Under the pieces are notes generated by a model. It was not told the DNA's origin and ran no database searches. It worked only from the letters and a program-made list of their open reading frames with translations. Of a stretch of DNA of 46,512 nt, positions 1-9,282 are shown in pieces. Origin of the DNA: DATAPE01 sp034667525 (lineage in GTDB: Bacteria; Actinomycetota; CADDZG01; WHSQ01); assembly GCA_034667525.1 (NCBI GenBank), contig JAXDJO010000027.1, positions 1 through 46,512 on the forward strand. The letters run 5' to 3'. Positions within the stretch are counted from its first letter, which is position 1. Each line of letters opens with the position of its first letter. Both the position numbers and the translations under genes were made by a program.

Positions 1-106
1 CCACCCAACTCACCGCGCGAGGCTGAAGTGTCGACACCCCCCGACAGAACGGAGTAACGAAACCCTCGAGCCCGGTGCTACACGTTCGGTTACGGACAAG
101 AGTTGG

Positions 107-358
107 TTAGTTACCCTCCTTGACCTCGTAGATCTCGTCCGCTACGAGCCCGTGAGCATCCCGATGAACGGTGTTGGCCGCTTCGGCGTCGGGCGCTTCG
201 ACGAGGCAGAAGATCCGTCCGTCTCCCTCGTCCACCCAATACTTGAGGTAGTTGACCCCGTGCCCGCTCTGGGTCTGGAGGTCCGCCATGTGTGCCTTAG
301 CGACGTCGTCCAAGCTGACGCCACCCTCGATCTTGTGGATATCCATATACAGCGGCAT
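107..358 (-). CDS. DUF4242 family (SCO4226-like) small protein
   Basis: An 83-residue protein of the DUF4242 family, whose Streptomyces member SCO4226 is described as a nickel-binding ferredoxin-like-fold protein. The family pattern is clear: an MPLYMDIH start, a central FCLVEAPD stretch, then VHRDAHGLVADEIYEV with two conserved histidines near the C terminus. I chose the ATG at 358 because AAAGGA lies 6 nt upstream; two more ATGs further up would add residues outside the family profile. It is encoded on the minus strand, downstream of nothing obvious, and is followed on the same strand by the window edge. The metal-binding role is family knowledge, not shown here. Confidence 0.85.
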   Translation of the reverse strand: MPLYMDIHKIEGGVSLDDVAKAHMADLQTQSGHGVNYLKYWVDEGDGRIFCLVEAPDAEAANTVHRDAHGLVADEIYEVKEGN

Positions 359-555
359 GAACATTCCTTTCTCTCGAGCGATGAGCCAGAAGCATCCCAC
401 TATCCGAAGGCTCAGGTTTCCATAGATGATTCCGTCCTGAGGAAAGCCGTGTCGACATCCTCATGGGGGGGCCTTGGGTGCCCTTACCTCACCCGAGAAC
501 CGGGGCGGCCGTTCATGATTCCATGGCGCCCGGCCAACCTCTCGGATAGTGAGTT

Positions 556-2139
556 TTATTCGACAGGGATCTCGGCGAAGCGCTTCGAGACGTCCACACC
601 ACGGCTCGACTGCACCGCCTTGGCGATGAAGTAGATCACCAGGCCGCTTATGAAGATGAGGATGTTCATCCAGATCAATCCCGGGTGCCCGTTCAAGCCT
701 GCGCTCGGGTCGGTCAGGAAGGCCCACGCCATTATCAACAGCGCTACGAGTGACAGAACTCCCACCACGCTCATCCATGGGATCCCGCCGATGCGGGAAT
801 TGACCGGCGAGGACGCGAACACATCGGGCAGGCGGTAGGGGAACATGATGGCAGCGATCGAAACCACGATGAAGCCGAGAATGAAGCCGAAGATTCCGAC
901 AAGCGTGGCGAAGTTCGGGACCCACACGAAGGCAGCGAGCGCGGCGATCGATCCCGCTCCCACCAACATCAAAGCGTTGACCGGCGTGTGATATTTCGGG
1001 TGCACGCGGCCCAGCGCCTTCGGCATCAATCCATCGATCGAGTAGGCGAGGAAGTTGCGGCTGGCGTTTGCGATCTGACCCGGTAGCCACGTGTAGGACT
1101 GGAAGATGAACAAGCCCATGATGAGGAACGCGAGCAGCGTGCTGCCGGTGCCGAAGGCTGCGATCTGAGTGAACAACAAGCCTTGGCTAGCGGCCAGCCT
1201 CCCGATGGTCGTCAGTCCCACCGCCTTGTCGGCAAGGGCAAGCATGATCAGCATGAAGGCCGTCGCAAGCACCGCCGCGAGAGGCATCGACCAAAGCTGC
1301 AGCCGCGAGGCGCGCTTGACCTCTCCGCCTATGTACGCCGACGACTGATTGAAGACCAGATTGATGTAGATCCAGGTGCCGGCCAGCAGCGTCCATTTGA
1401 GGCTGAAAGGTCCACCTCCTGCGAACCCGGCTTTGGCGGCGCTCTGTCCGAGACCGCGCAGGGTGTTCTGGCCCAGGCCTTGTCCTAGGTCGGCCAGGAT
1501 CCCGGTCCTTGAGCGAAGCAGCCACACCCCGGCGATCAACACGAAGCTGACCAATGAAATCAGGAACAGTGTGTTCTGAACCCGGAAGTAAAGGCGCATG
1601 CCGCGCGCGAACAGCGCGACTAGAACGACGATCAGCACAGTGCCCGCGATGAAGGTTCCCCAGTTCGATGCGAACCAGGTCCCCCAGCTCTGCATCCAGC
1701 CGATCCCTGCCATCTGACCCACCGTTGAGAAGAACGGCGCCAGCCCGAACTGGGCGAAGAAGGCCGAGGGCACGCCTCCGTAGATGAACCACCAAGCGGT
1801 GTTGTTCCAGCTCGACATCATTCCGAGAGCGGGATGCAACACCCGGCTGACATAGACGTAGTCCGCCCCCGAGCGGGGCATCGCACTGGCAAAGAATGCG
1901 AATACCAGGCTGGTGGGAATGACGACGAGGAAGATCAGGATCGCGGTCAGGTAGAGGTTGGCGCCGGGATAGAAAGCGGTGGAGAACAGGAATACCAGCG
2001 CCGCCATGAGCCCCAGTGAGATGAAGTTCATGTTGTAGACGAGCACGTCTAGCGTGCCGGCCTCGCGCACGAGCCCGGTAGCTCTGCGCTCGAACGTCTC
2101 CGGACGACCTTGTCCCTGCACCGCAGTTGACTCAGCCAT
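556..2139 (-). CDS. APC-superfamily amino acid permease
   Basis: A 527-residue inner-membrane transporter of the amino acid-polyamine-organocation superfamily. About twelve hydrophobic segments are visible. The N-terminal signature GLVREAGTLDVLVYN is followed by a first helix, and the loop after the second helix carries PRSGADYVYVSR, a hallmark of prokaryotic APC permeases. The start is the ATG at 2139, with GGGAG 7 nt upstream; a TTG two codons earlier lies too close to that site. Substrate cannot be read from sequence. It sits 25 bp downstream (in its own direction) of the metallophosphoesterase gene, so cotranscription is possible. The nearby agmatinase-like and cyclase genes suggest an amine or amino acid substrate, but this is only inference. 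Confidence 0.88.
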   Translation of the reverse strand: MAESTAVQGQGRPETFERRATGLVREAGTLDVLVYNMNFISLGLMAALVFLFSTAFYPGANLYLTAILIFLVVIPTSLVFAFFASAMPRSGADYVYVSRVLHPALGMMSSWNNTAWWFIYGGVPSAFFAQFGLAPFFSTVGQMAGIGWMQSWGTWFASNWGTFIAGTVLIVVLVALFARGMRLYFRVQNTLFLISLVSFVLIAGVWLLRSRTGILADLGQGLGQNTLRGLGQSAAKAGFAGGGPFSLKWTLLAGTWIYINLVFNQSSAYIGGEVKRASRLQLWSMPLAAVLATAFMLIMLALADKAVGLTTIGRLAASQGLLFTQIAAFGTGSTLLAFLIMGLFIFQSYTWLPGQIANASRNFLAYSIDGLMPKALGRVHPKYHTPVNALMLVGAGSIAALAAFVWVPNFATLVGIFGFILGFIVVSIAAIMFPYRLPDVFASSPVNSRIGGIPWMSVVGVLSLVALLIMAWAFLTDPSAGLNGHPGLIWMNILIFISGLVIYFIAKAVQSSRGVDVSKRFAEIPVE

Positions 2140-2164
2140 GCTCAATCTCCCTTCGTCGGCGCGT

Positions 2165-3109
2165 TCACCCGCTTACCAGCTGGTAAGAGACGACATTGCC
2201 CCCCTCGATGTCGACGACCGCGCCGTCGAGTACACCCTGGCTGTAGGCACTCCCCGGGTTGATGCAGATGGTTCGCCCGATCTCCGCAGCCGCGCGCGAT
2301 TCATGGATGTGGCCATGGAGCGCAAGCATCGGCTGGTGCCGTTCGATCAGCGTTCTGACCGACGTCGAGCCAACCGAGATCAACTTTGGCTCGCCGCCCT
2401 CTCTTACGACGCGCAGATCGTCGGTCAGCTCGGGTGCGACGTCGAGCCCCGAGTCGAAAGGGGGACAGTGCAGATTGAAGATCGCCGGGACGTCCGGTCG
2501 GAGTTCGGCGGCGAGCTTCTCGAGGCGCTCCAACAACTCTTCTTCGGGCAGCTCGCGAGGCGAGTCCCAGGGCGTGGGGTTCGCCCACGCCGACGAGATC
2601 ATCTGCACGCCGTCGAACTCGGTCAACCTGCCCTCGACGCTCTCGACCGGGGGAGCAGCCTCGCCGAGGACATCGTCGATGTCCCAGTCGTCGTCGTTTC
2701 CCGGCATCAGGAAGCAGCGAATGCCGCTTCCCTCCAGTCTGCCGGCGGCGAATTCCAACCAGCGCTGTAGCTCGCCCCGCATGACTTGGTGGAACACCTC
2801 ATCGCGATGAGTCTCGTCCTCCTGCAGCTTGGTGAACTCGTTTTGATCGCACCGCACGGGATAGAAACCGTTCACGCGGATGTTTCGCTCGAGTTCCGCT
2901 ACCTTGTCTTCTCCTTTGGCTTTCTGCTTCTTGCCGAACACCTGCGCGACCCACTCGCCTGGTCGTTGCTCGACCAGCGGAACCATCACTTTGCCGGTCA
3001 GATCCCCACCCATGATGAGGACTTGGGCCTCGTAGAACGTGGCGGCGTTGATGAACTTCCGCCACAGCTTTTCGGAACCGTGGATGTCACTGGCGTAGTA
3101 GAGGCGCAT
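2165..3109 (-). CDS. calcineurin-like metallophosphoesterase
   Basis: A 314-residue cytoplasmic phosphoesterase. Metal-binding motifs occur in order: SDIHG (D8, H10), GGDLTG (D36), PGNDDD, LHCPP and GHIHE. The third motif is normally GNHD/E; here the catalytic-histidine position is Asp, so the reaction may differ from standard phosphodiester hydrolysis. A lysine-rich insertion around residues 90-110 separates motifs two and three. The ATG overlaps the TGA of the upstream nucleotidyltransferase-fold gene by one base (TGATG), so the two are translationally coupled and probably act together. Substrate unknown; nucleotide, nucleic acid or phosphoprotein are all possible. Confidence 0.85.
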   Translation of the reverse strand: MRLYYASDIHGSEKLWRKFINAATFYEAQVLIMGGDLTGKVMVPLVEQRPGEWVAQVFGKKQKAKGEDKVAELERNIRVNGFYPVRCDQNEFTKLQEDETHRDEVFHQVMRGELQRWLEFAAGRLEGSGIRCFLMPGNDDDWDIDDVLGEAAPPVESVEGRLTEFDGVQMISSAWANPTPWDSPRELPEEELLERLEKLAAELRPDVPAIFNLHCPPFDSGLDVAPELTDDLRVVREGGEPKLISVGSTSVRTLIERHQPMLALHGHIHESRAAAEIGRTICINPGSAYSQGVLDGAVVDIEGGNVVSYQLVSG

Positions 3110-3876
3110 CAGCCTTCGACCTCTTCGGGAAGCTCATACCAGCGCACACGCTCGCCAACTTTGGCGCGCATCCGCCACCTCATCGATTTCGGGGCTTCCT
3201 CTATACGTTTCTTCAACTCCTCGATGCGGCCGGCCACAGTAGCGGAACCTCCGAAGCGATCGAGGCCAGCCACATAGGTGCCGACCTTATCGAGATTCCC
3301 GGTAGCGGTCCGCCACCAGCCCCAGTCGTTTCCCAAGACCAACGTGATCCGGTCAACCTGGATCCCGCCCTCGTCCAACGGGTGGTCCACGAGGATCGCG
3401 GCCGCGTCCTTCAGATCCTTCTCATTGATCTCGAACACCTGCAGTTTGGTGAGCAAGAGGTCCGCCAGGGTGATCGTGTCTTCGTCGAGGGCGACGCGGT
3501 TCGTGAGATCGAGCTCGTGACTCATCGTTATCCGTTCGATAAAAACATCGAGCTGACGATGGTTCTGCGCATCCCAGAAGTAGAGACGCTGGTGACCATG
3601 CAGCTGGTTGAACTCCTCGTCGCCCCTGTAGCCGAGAGACTCGAGCAGCGCCGTTGCGGGTTGCGCCACGCCGGCCGGCCCCACCAGGTCAAGATCTTTG
3701 AAATCGCGTCTAAGGGGAGCCTCTCGCGCCGAGGGGCAGCGGATCCACACGGCCAGGCCCCCGGTGGCGCGCAGGACGATGTTCGTTTCTCGAGCCGAAT
3801 CGAGCACCCTTCTGACCTCGGACCGAAGGTCCGCGTCGGTCGTCCTCGTCTCCGCGCCATCGTCGTCAGATCCCAT
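3109..3876 (-). CDS. nucleotidyltransferase-fold protein, AbiEii-like
   Basis: A 255-residue protein that I assign to the nucleotidyltransferase superfamily. Residues 39-40 give the GG of the catalytic core, followed by DFKDLDLV with the D61-x-D63 pair, and a third acidic residue at D110 in LDVF. The helix LTKLQVFEINEKDLKDAAAIL (around 142-162) matches the K...DxxD pattern common to AbiEii/MNT-like proteins. The start is the ATG at 3876, with GGGGA about 5 nt upstream. It is coupled to the metallophosphoesterase by a one-base overlap. Possible roles are tRNA or protein nucleotidylation, or a toxin-antitoxin style pair, but none is shown. It is divergent from the cyclase-family gene. Confidence 0.65.
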   Translation of the reverse strand: MGSDDDGAETRTTDADLRSEVRRVLDSARETNIVLRATGGLAVWIRCPSAREAPLRRDFKDLDLVGPAGVAQPATALLESLGYRGDEEFNQLHGHQRLYFWDAQNHRQLDVFIERITMSHELDLTNRVALDEDTITLADLLLTKLQVFEINEKDLKDAAAILVDHPLDEGGIQVDRITLVLGNDWGWWRTATGNLDKVGTYVAGLDRFGGSATVAGRIEELKKRIEEAPKSMRWRMRAKVGERVRWYELPEEVEG

Positions 3877-3994
3877 GATTCCCCGTTCACGGTGATTGCT
3901 TGATGTCCGCCGCTTCGCATAGTAAGCAATGGGAGCACCACGGATTGTGCAATGCTTCTGGTCCCTCAAAAGTCTCTTGGAGGATCCTGCCGAG

Positions 3995-4669
3995 ATGCGC
4001 GTCGCCAAGATCGTCGATCTGTCGCTGGTGCTGGACCCCGAGTCGCAGGTGTACCCGGGCGACCCTCAACCGAGCTTCAGCGTGGCCACCACGATCTCAG
4101 AGGAGGGATACAACCTCCTCTCCCTGCACCTGGGCTCCCAGAGCGGCACGCACGTCGATTCCCCGTATCACTTCCTGGATGCCGGGCCCGTTCTGGAGGG
4201 TTGCCCGCTGTCTCTCTTCGTAGGCCCCGGCGTGGTCATCGACGTCCAGGGCCACGAGCCGCGCACGCCGATCGAGTGGGACGAGCTGGAGCAGTACGCC
4301 TCGCAGTTTCAGAGCGGCACCATCGCCGTCCTTCGAACAGGCTGGTCGGACGCACACTACGGCACGGATCGGTACTTCGACCATCCCTATCTCTCAGCAG
4401 ATGCCTGCGCCCGGCTGGTGTCCCTTGGTGTACGTACGTTCCTGACCGACTGCATCAATCTCGACGAGACCGTGCTCGATCCCGAGGCCCTCCTGTCCTT
4501 TCCATGTCACGACTTGATCGCGGCTGCCGGGGGGATCATCTCGGAGAACATCACCAATCTCGGGGCCATCGACTTCGACGAACCACTCATCAGTCTGATG
4601 CCGATCCGCCTTGGGGGCGATGCAGACGGAGCGCCCTGCCGGGCGGTGGCATTGAGGGTGGAGCCGTAG
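3995..4669 (+). CDS. cyclase-family metal-dependent hydrolase
   Basis: A 224-residue member of the cyclase family (kynurenine formamidase, isatin hydrolase, actinorhodin cyclase-like). The core motif reads GSQSGTHVDSPYHF; the usual form is HxGTHxDxPxHF, so the first metal-ligand histidine position is Gln while the other ligands remain. The ATG at 3995 lies 10 nt after GGAGGA. The agmatinase-like gene follows after 4 nt, which implies an operon. The family hydrolyses amide or lactam bonds; isatin hydrolase and kynurenine formamidase both feed anthranilate metabolism, which is suggestive given the aryl-CoA cluster 10 kb away, but the substrate is unknown. Confidence 0.8.
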   Translation: MRVAKIVDLSLVLDPESQVYPGDPQPSFSVATTISEEGYNLLSLHLGSQSGTHVDSPYHFLDAGPVLEGCPLSLFVGPGVVIDVQGHEPRTPIEWDELEQYASQFQSGTIAVLRTGWSDAHYGTDRYFDHPYLSADACARLVSLGVRTFLTDCINLDETVLDPEALLSFPCHDLIAAAGGIISENITNLGAIDFDEPLISLMPIRLGGDADGAPCRAVALRVEP

Positions 4670-4673
4670 AACC

Positions 4674-5621
4674 ATGAGATACGGCCCCGCCGACTCATCC
4701 AAGACGCCGCGCTTCACCGGGCCCAGGACGTTCATGCGCCTTCCCCACGTCGAGACAACCGAGGAAGTCGACATAGCGGTCGTGGGCGTCCCCACCGACG
4801 ATGCTGTCTCCTTCCGATCCGGCGCCCGGTTCGGCCCCGAAGCCATCAGAAGCGCATCGGTGCTGCTGCGGCCTTATAACCCCGAGCTCAAGGTCGATGT
4901 CACCGAGCACCTGTCCCTGGTTGACGGGGGAGACGCGCCCACGGTTCCCGGATATCACGAAGAAACCCTGCCCCGGATCCAGTCATTTCTAGAACCGCTG
5001 CACGAAGCAGGCGTTACGCCGCTGTCCATGGGAGGGGACCACTCAATGGTGATCGGGGAATTGCGCGCCGCCGCACAGGTGCACGGACCGCTTGCCCTCG
5101 TTCATCTCGATGCACACGCCGATGTGTGGGAGTCCTACTACGGTGTCCGCTACTTCCACGGCACCGTGTTTAAGCGCGCGGTAGAGGAGGGCCTTATCGA
5201 CCCGTCGCGCTCGGTGCAAGCGGGGTTGCGCGGCACGCTCTACGGCGCTGACGATGAGATCGCCCCTCGCCTGCTCGGTTACGACGCCATCCCATGGTCC
5301 GAATTGAAGCACCTGTCTCCAGCTGAATATGCCGAGCGGGTGCGCGCACGCGTCGGCGACAGTCCTGCATTCCTCTCTTTCGACATCGACTTTGTCGATC
5401 CCGCTTTTGCGCCGGGAACCGGAACTCCCGAAGTCGGAGGGCCCACCAGCGCAGAGGCCCTCGGCTACCTGCGCTCGCTGTCCGGGATCGACTTCAAGGC
5501 TTTCGATTGCGTTGAGGTGGCACCGTCGTACGACCCCAGCGGCATCACTGCATGGCTCGCGGCCAACGCCTGCTTCGAGATGATCTCGCTGAAGGCGCTG
5601 GCACGCCGGACGGCTGATTGA
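4674..5621 (+). CDS. agmatinase-like ureohydrolase
   Basis: A 315-residue enzyme of the arginase/agmatinase family, which uses two Mn(II) ions (or Ni in guanidine hydrolases) to hydrolyse a guanidino group to urea. All canonical ligands are present: GGDHS, DAHAD, and SFDIDFVDPAFAPGTGTPE. The conserved GTGTPE tail is typical of agmatinase, guanidinobutyrase and related subfamilies rather than arginase. It starts 4 nt after the stop of the cyclase-family gene, so the two form a probable operon. Substrate could be agmatine, guanidinobutyrate, guanidinopropionate or guanidine; sequence reading alone does not settle it. Confidence 0.9.
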   Translation: MRYGPADSSKTPRFTGPRTFMRLPHVETTEEVDIAVVGVPTDDAVSFRSGARFGPEAIRSASVLLRPYNPELKVDVTEHLSLVDGGDAPTVPGYHEETLPRIQSFLEPLHEAGVTPLSMGGDHSMVIGELRAAAQVHGPLALVHLDAHADVWESYYGVRYFHGTVFKRAVEEGLIDPSRSVQAGLRGTLYGADDEIAPRLLGYDAIPWSELKHLSPAEYAERVRARVGDSPAFLSFDIDFVDPAFAPGTGTPEVGGPTSAEALGYLRSLSGIDFKAFDCVEVAPSYDPSGITAWLAANACFEMISLKALARRTAD

Positions 5622-5648
5622 TCACCACGGTGGGGCATCTTTGAGGAG

Positions 5649-6137
5649 ATGAGTGCACCCGGATCGGACGATAAGGAGCAGGAAGACAAGAAGGAACGCA
5701 TCGATCGGGAGCTGATCGAGCTCCTCAACGAGCTAAGGGTGGCTCTTCCGGGGGTTCAGGTCCTGTTCGCGTTCCTCTTGGTGCTACCTGTGAGTCAGGG
5801 CTTCACGAAGGTCGATGCGGTCGGCCGAGCGATCTACTTCGTGAGTCTTCTCGCCGCCGCAGCCGCCAGTGCCCTTCTGATAGCGCCGAGTTCCTACCAT
5901 CGGCTTCATTTCCGTTCCGGCGACAAAGAGCACATCCTGCTCACATCCAATCGCTGGGCGATCGCCGGGCTCGTCTTTCTCGAGTTAGCCATCTCGGGGG
6001 CGATTTTCGTGATCTCGGGCTTGCTCTTCGACAACACGATCGCTTCGGTTGTGGCTGCTGGAACGGCCCTCTGGTTCACCTACTTCTGGTATGTCTTTCC
6101 GCTGGCCCGAAAAAGGACGCACAGCGGGACCTCCTGA
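5649..6137 (+). CDS. DUF6328 family membrane protein
   Basis: A 162-residue membrane protein with a charged N-terminal region (residues 1-30, rich in Asp, Glu and Lys) and four hydrophobic helices. The segment ELRVALPGVQVLFAFLL followed by a loop ending in GF is typical of DUF6328, a family common in Actinobacteria and of unknown function. The GAGGAG just before the ATG is only 2 nt away, an unusually short spacing. It converges on the SDR gene with a 14-bp gap. Confidence 0.75.
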   Translation: MSAPGSDDKEQEDKKERIDRELIELLNELRVALPGVQVLFAFLLVLPVSQGFTKVDAVGRAIYFVSLLAAAAASALLIAPSSYHRLHFRSGDKEHILLTSNRWAIAGLVFLELAISGAIFVISGLLFDNTIASVVAAGTALWFTYFWYVFPLARKRTHSGTS

Positions 6138-6151
6138 CAAGAGACTCCGAT

Positions 6152-6910
6152 CTACCCGTTTGCCTCCGCGGGCATAAGCAGCATCCCGCCGTCGACGACG
6201 AAAGAGGCTCCGGTCGTATAACTCGACTCGGGCGAGGCGAGGAACGCGACGGTCGCGGCAATCTCTCGGGCGTCCCCGGGGCGCTTCAAGGGGATCCCAG
6301 GACGATCCTGGGTCGTCGGATCCACATCTTCCTTGCCCGTCATCGGCGTCGCGATCTCCCCAGGGGCTACGGAGTTCACGGTGATGTCGTGCTCCGCCAA
6401 TTCGAGTGCCATCACTTTGGTCAACAAGCCCAGGCCCCCTTTGCTCGCGCAATAGGCAGCTGAGTTCCTCAGCGGGATGTGCTCGTGCACCGAGGTGATG
6501 TTGATGATCCTGCCCCCGTGACCCGCGGACACCATCCGTCGGGCAGCTCGCTGCGCGCAGAGGAAGGCGCCGGTGAGGTTGACATCGATGATCGTTTGCC
6601 ACTCGTCGAAGGAGTGCTCGAGAAAGGGCTCGTTGTGTCCCGTGCCGGCGTTGTTGACGAAGACATCGAGACCGCCCAATGAATCAGCGAGCTCGTCGAT
6701 GACATCTGCGGCTCCCGGAAGCTTGCTCAGGTCGAGATGGGCTACCGCGCAGCGGACCCCATGCGAGCGAACCTCTTCTGCGGTGGATCGTGCGCCGGAT
6801 TCGTCTTCGTGCCAGGTCACGCCCACATCGGATCCCGACTGCGCCAACGCCACCGCGCAGGCCTTGCCGATCCCCGAGTCCGAAGCCGTCACAATCGCCA
6901 CCCGATTCAT
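6152..6910 (-). CDS. short-chain dehydrogenase/reductase
   Basis: A 252-residue classical SDR with NAD(P)-binding TASDSGIGKA (residues 8-17), NNAG (87-90), N111, and the catalytic S140, Y153 and K157 (YCASK). The C-terminal FVVDGG motif is typical of glucose 1-dehydrogenase/3-ketoacyl reductase-like members. I chose the ATG at 6910, with AAAGGAG 7 nt upstream; upstream in-frame codons lack SDR homology. It stands alone on the minus strand, divergent from the OsmC gene. The true substrate is unknown. Confidence 0.9.
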   Translation of the reverse strand: MNRVAIVTASDSGIGKACAVALAQSGSDVGVTWHEDESGARSTAEEVRSHGVRCAVAHLDLSKLPGAADVIDELADSLGGLDVFVNNAGTGHNEPFLEHSFDEWQTIIDVNLTGAFLCAQRAARRMVSAGHGGRIINITSVHEHIPLRNSAAYCASKGGLGLLTKVMALELAEHDITVNSVAPGEIATPMTGKEDVDPTTQDRPGIPLKRPGDAREIAATVAFLASPESSYTTGASFVVDGGMLLMPAEANG

Positions 6911-7117
6911 CCGCGTACTCCTTTCATCGATCCGGTCCGTTCTCTGGCCCGGCGTACGCCAGCTCCTTGAAAGCACACACCTACCCTGGTGGCCGTGTCG
7001 TTAACGGCCGTCTCCTCCAAGTGAGAAGTAGCATCGGCGGAACGTTCTTGGGAAGAAACCCAAGGATGTTAGATCTGAAAGGATCGAGCTCGAGTGCCGG
7101 GGGAGGCCCGCAACCCC

Positions 7118-7675
7118 ATGCAGAGAAAGGCCATGGAAAGAGCCGACTTGCGATCGGCTCAAGACCCTCTTAAGGAACGGTATCGCCGTGAGCCAACCTC
7201 GGCTCTCGGCACGTTGCACGCCGAAGCTTCGCTTGACGACGAAATCAGCGTCTCCCTCCAGACCTGGAGCGGGCCGGTCACGGCTGGACTACACCCTGGA
7301 ACCGGGGGGGACGGTTCGTTGGCATGTTCGGGTGACATGCTTCTCGAAGCTTTGGCCGCTTGTACGGGCGTGACCCTGCTGGCGGTCGCGACCTCTCTGC
7401 GCATCGCGATCCGGAGTGGAACGGTGCGTGTGGAGGGGGACCTGGACTTCCGCGGAACCCTGGGAGTCAGCGGGGACGCACCCGTGGGCTTCACCGATAT
7501 CCGCATGGAGCTCGAGCTCGAGACCGATGCGACAGACGAGCAGCTCGATAGGTTGATCCAGTCGACCGAGCGTTACTGCGTGGTCTATCAAACGCTGGCC
7601 CAGCCGCCAAGTGTCACGGTCTCACGCCGGGGGAGAGGGTCGGAAGACTCGGCACGAACGGAGGCTCGAACCTAG
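7118..7675 (+). CDS. OsmC family protein
   Basis: A roughly 185-residue OsmC/Ohr-superfamily protein. The two redox motifs are present: GSLACSGDMLLEALAACTG around the first conserved cysteine, and the ERYCVVYQTL stretch with the second. Members act as cytoplasmic thiol-dependent peroxidases or as uncharacterised osmotically induced proteins. The start is uncertain: the ATG at 7118 has GGAGG about 11 nt upstream, while the GTG at 7094 and the ATG at 7133 are alternatives. It is divergent from the SDR across a 200-bp region. Confidence 0.8.
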   Translation: MQRKAMERADLRSAQDPLKERYRREPTSALGTLHAEASLDDEISVSLQTWSGPVTAGLHPGTGGDGSLACSGDMLLEALAACTGVTLLAVATSLRIAIRSGTVRVEGDLDFRGTLGVSGDAPVGFTDIRMELELETDATDEQLDRLIQSTERYCVVYQTLAQPPSVTVSRRGRGSEDSARTEART

Positions 7676-7714
7676 AATCTCACCTTCTGATTTCTCCACC
7701 GGTGGGAGGCTGAG

Positions 7715-9250
7715 ATGGATACGAAACCGCCGATCGTCTATGTACGTGGGTTCGCCGGTGGTACCAGCGGTATCGACAAACAGGTGGACGACCCCTTCTA
7801 CGGTTTCAACGCCGGATCCACGCACGTTCGGGTCGATGGCGACGGAGACCCAAGGTTCTACCAATTCGAAGGAGTGCTCGTCAGGTTGATCGATGACGAG
7901 GAGTACAAGCTGTTCGTCGGCGGCGACCAACACGCGTACCTCGAATCTCACGACGATGGCAGCCTGCCGCCTGCGTCGATCTGGGTGTACCGCTTCTACG
8001 ATGCCGCGGCTTCGACCTTCGGTGCCAAGCCGGTGCCCTTCAACATCGAAGACGCAGCGGTCGGGCTTTACGACTACGTGCAGCTGGTTCGCGCCAAGAC
8101 CAAGGCACCGCGCGTCCATCTTGTGGCTCACTCGATGGGGGGCCTCATCTGCCGATCCATGATCGAGAAGATTTCTCAGGAAGAGGGCCGGGACCACGGC
8201 AGCGACATCGTCGACAAGCTGTTTACTTTCGGCACGCCGCATGGCGGAATCAGTTTCGAGCGCGGCGGTGGGCTCATCGATTGGGCGATGGAGACGTTCG
8301 GGCCCAGCGGAGCCGACATCTTCTCGCCGCCGAAGATGTATGGATACCTAACCCCCGGCGCGCACTGGGGCGACGAACCTAAGGATCAGGATTGGCGCCC
8401 CTACACACTAGGGGAGGGGGCCTTCGACGTCGAAAGGATCTTCTGCTTGATCGGCACGGATCCCACCGATTACGGGATGGTTCAGAAGGTCGTGGGACCC
8501 AAGAGCGACGGGCTCGTCATGATCGACAACGCCTATATAAGAGGAGCGAACCGGGCTTTCGTGCACCGTTCGCACTCCGGGCGTTACGGGCTCGTCAACT
8601 CTGAGGAGGGATACCAGAACCTTCGCCGCTTCCTATTCGGCTCGCTGCGGGTCAAAGTCGAGCTGAACGGCCTCAGCCTTACGTCCCAGAACGCAGACGA
8701 GGTGTGGCAGGCGGACGTCAGGCTCTCGATCAGAGGTCTTCCGATCGTGATGCACGAACAACTGGCCGCTCATTACTGTCCGGTGCAGTTGAACATGGAG
8801 GAGGACCGCCACCGGGATACGCCCGATGCTCCCGTCCCCCTCGCCACCGTCTTCCTCCTCGATCAATCGAAGTGGAGTCTGGACCCCTTAGAGGCGCCAC
8901 CACCGAGATGCCGCTATGCGATGAAGCTGCGGGTGTACTCACTGAAGACTAAGCATGGCTTCTTTTCCTGGAAGGACCACCTCGAGCAGGTTGCCGACTG
9001 GGAGGACACGCTCATCGTCGACATCGGGCAGGCGCCCGACGATGTCGAACATCAGCACGTGTGGGCGAACTGGAAATCGCAGCTGGCCGGCGCGATCGAA
9101 GACCACGACCCGATCAGCGACCAGCCTGAGGAAGTGGCCGACGACGCGGTCACCGTTCCGCTTCCTTCGACCGCCACCGCGATCCTCGGAGACGACGCCC
9201 GTTTGACGTTCACGATCACCAGGCAGGCCCCCGTCCCAGCAGCTACATGA
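7715..9250 (+). CDS. alpha/beta hydrolase, lipase-like
   Basis: A 511-residue protein with a lipase/PGAP1-like alpha/beta hydrolase core. The nucleophile elbow is AHSMGG with Ser140, an HG-type opening occurs as YVRGFAGG near the N terminus, FGTPHGG follows at about residue 170, and a probable acid and histidine lie around PKSDGLVM and VHRSHSG. After about residue 310 comes a separate C-terminal beta-rich domain of unknown type. There is no signal peptide, so it is likely cytoplasmic. GGGAGG precedes the ATG at good spacing. Substrate unknown. It is convergent with the large secreted protein gene. Confidence 0.8.
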   Translation: MDTKPPIVYVRGFAGGTSGIDKQVDDPFYGFNAGSTHVRVDGDGDPRFYQFEGVLVRLIDDEEYKLFVGGDQHAYLESHDDGSLPPASIWVYRFYDAAASTFGAKPVPFNIEDAAVGLYDYVQLVRAKTKAPRVHLVAHSMGGLICRSMIEKISQEEGRDHGSDIVDKLFTFGTPHGGISFERGGGLIDWAMETFGPSGADIFSPPKMYGYLTPGAHWGDEPKDQDWRPYTLGEGAFDVERIFCLIGTDPTDYGMVQKVVGPKSDGLVMIDNAYIRGANRAFVHRSHSGRYGLVNSEEGYQNLRRFLFGSLRVKVELNGLSLTSQNADEVWQADVRLSIRGLPIVMHEQLAAHYCPVQLNMEEDRHRDTPDAPVPLATVFLLDQSKWSLDPLEAPPPRCRYAMKLRVYSLKTKHGFFSWKDHLEQVADWEDTLIVDIGQAPDDVEHQHVWANWKSQLAGAIEDHDPISDQPEEVADDAVTVPLPSTATAILGDDARLTFTITRQAPVPAAT

Positions 9251-9282
9251 GGCGCTGCCCCAACCAGCCGCCGCAGATCGAG

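Noticed and set aside
7022..7090. CTTGGG/CCCAAG hairpin in the SDR-OsmC divergent region as a riboswitch
   Set aside because: It is a simple short hairpin with no conserved aptamer sequence.
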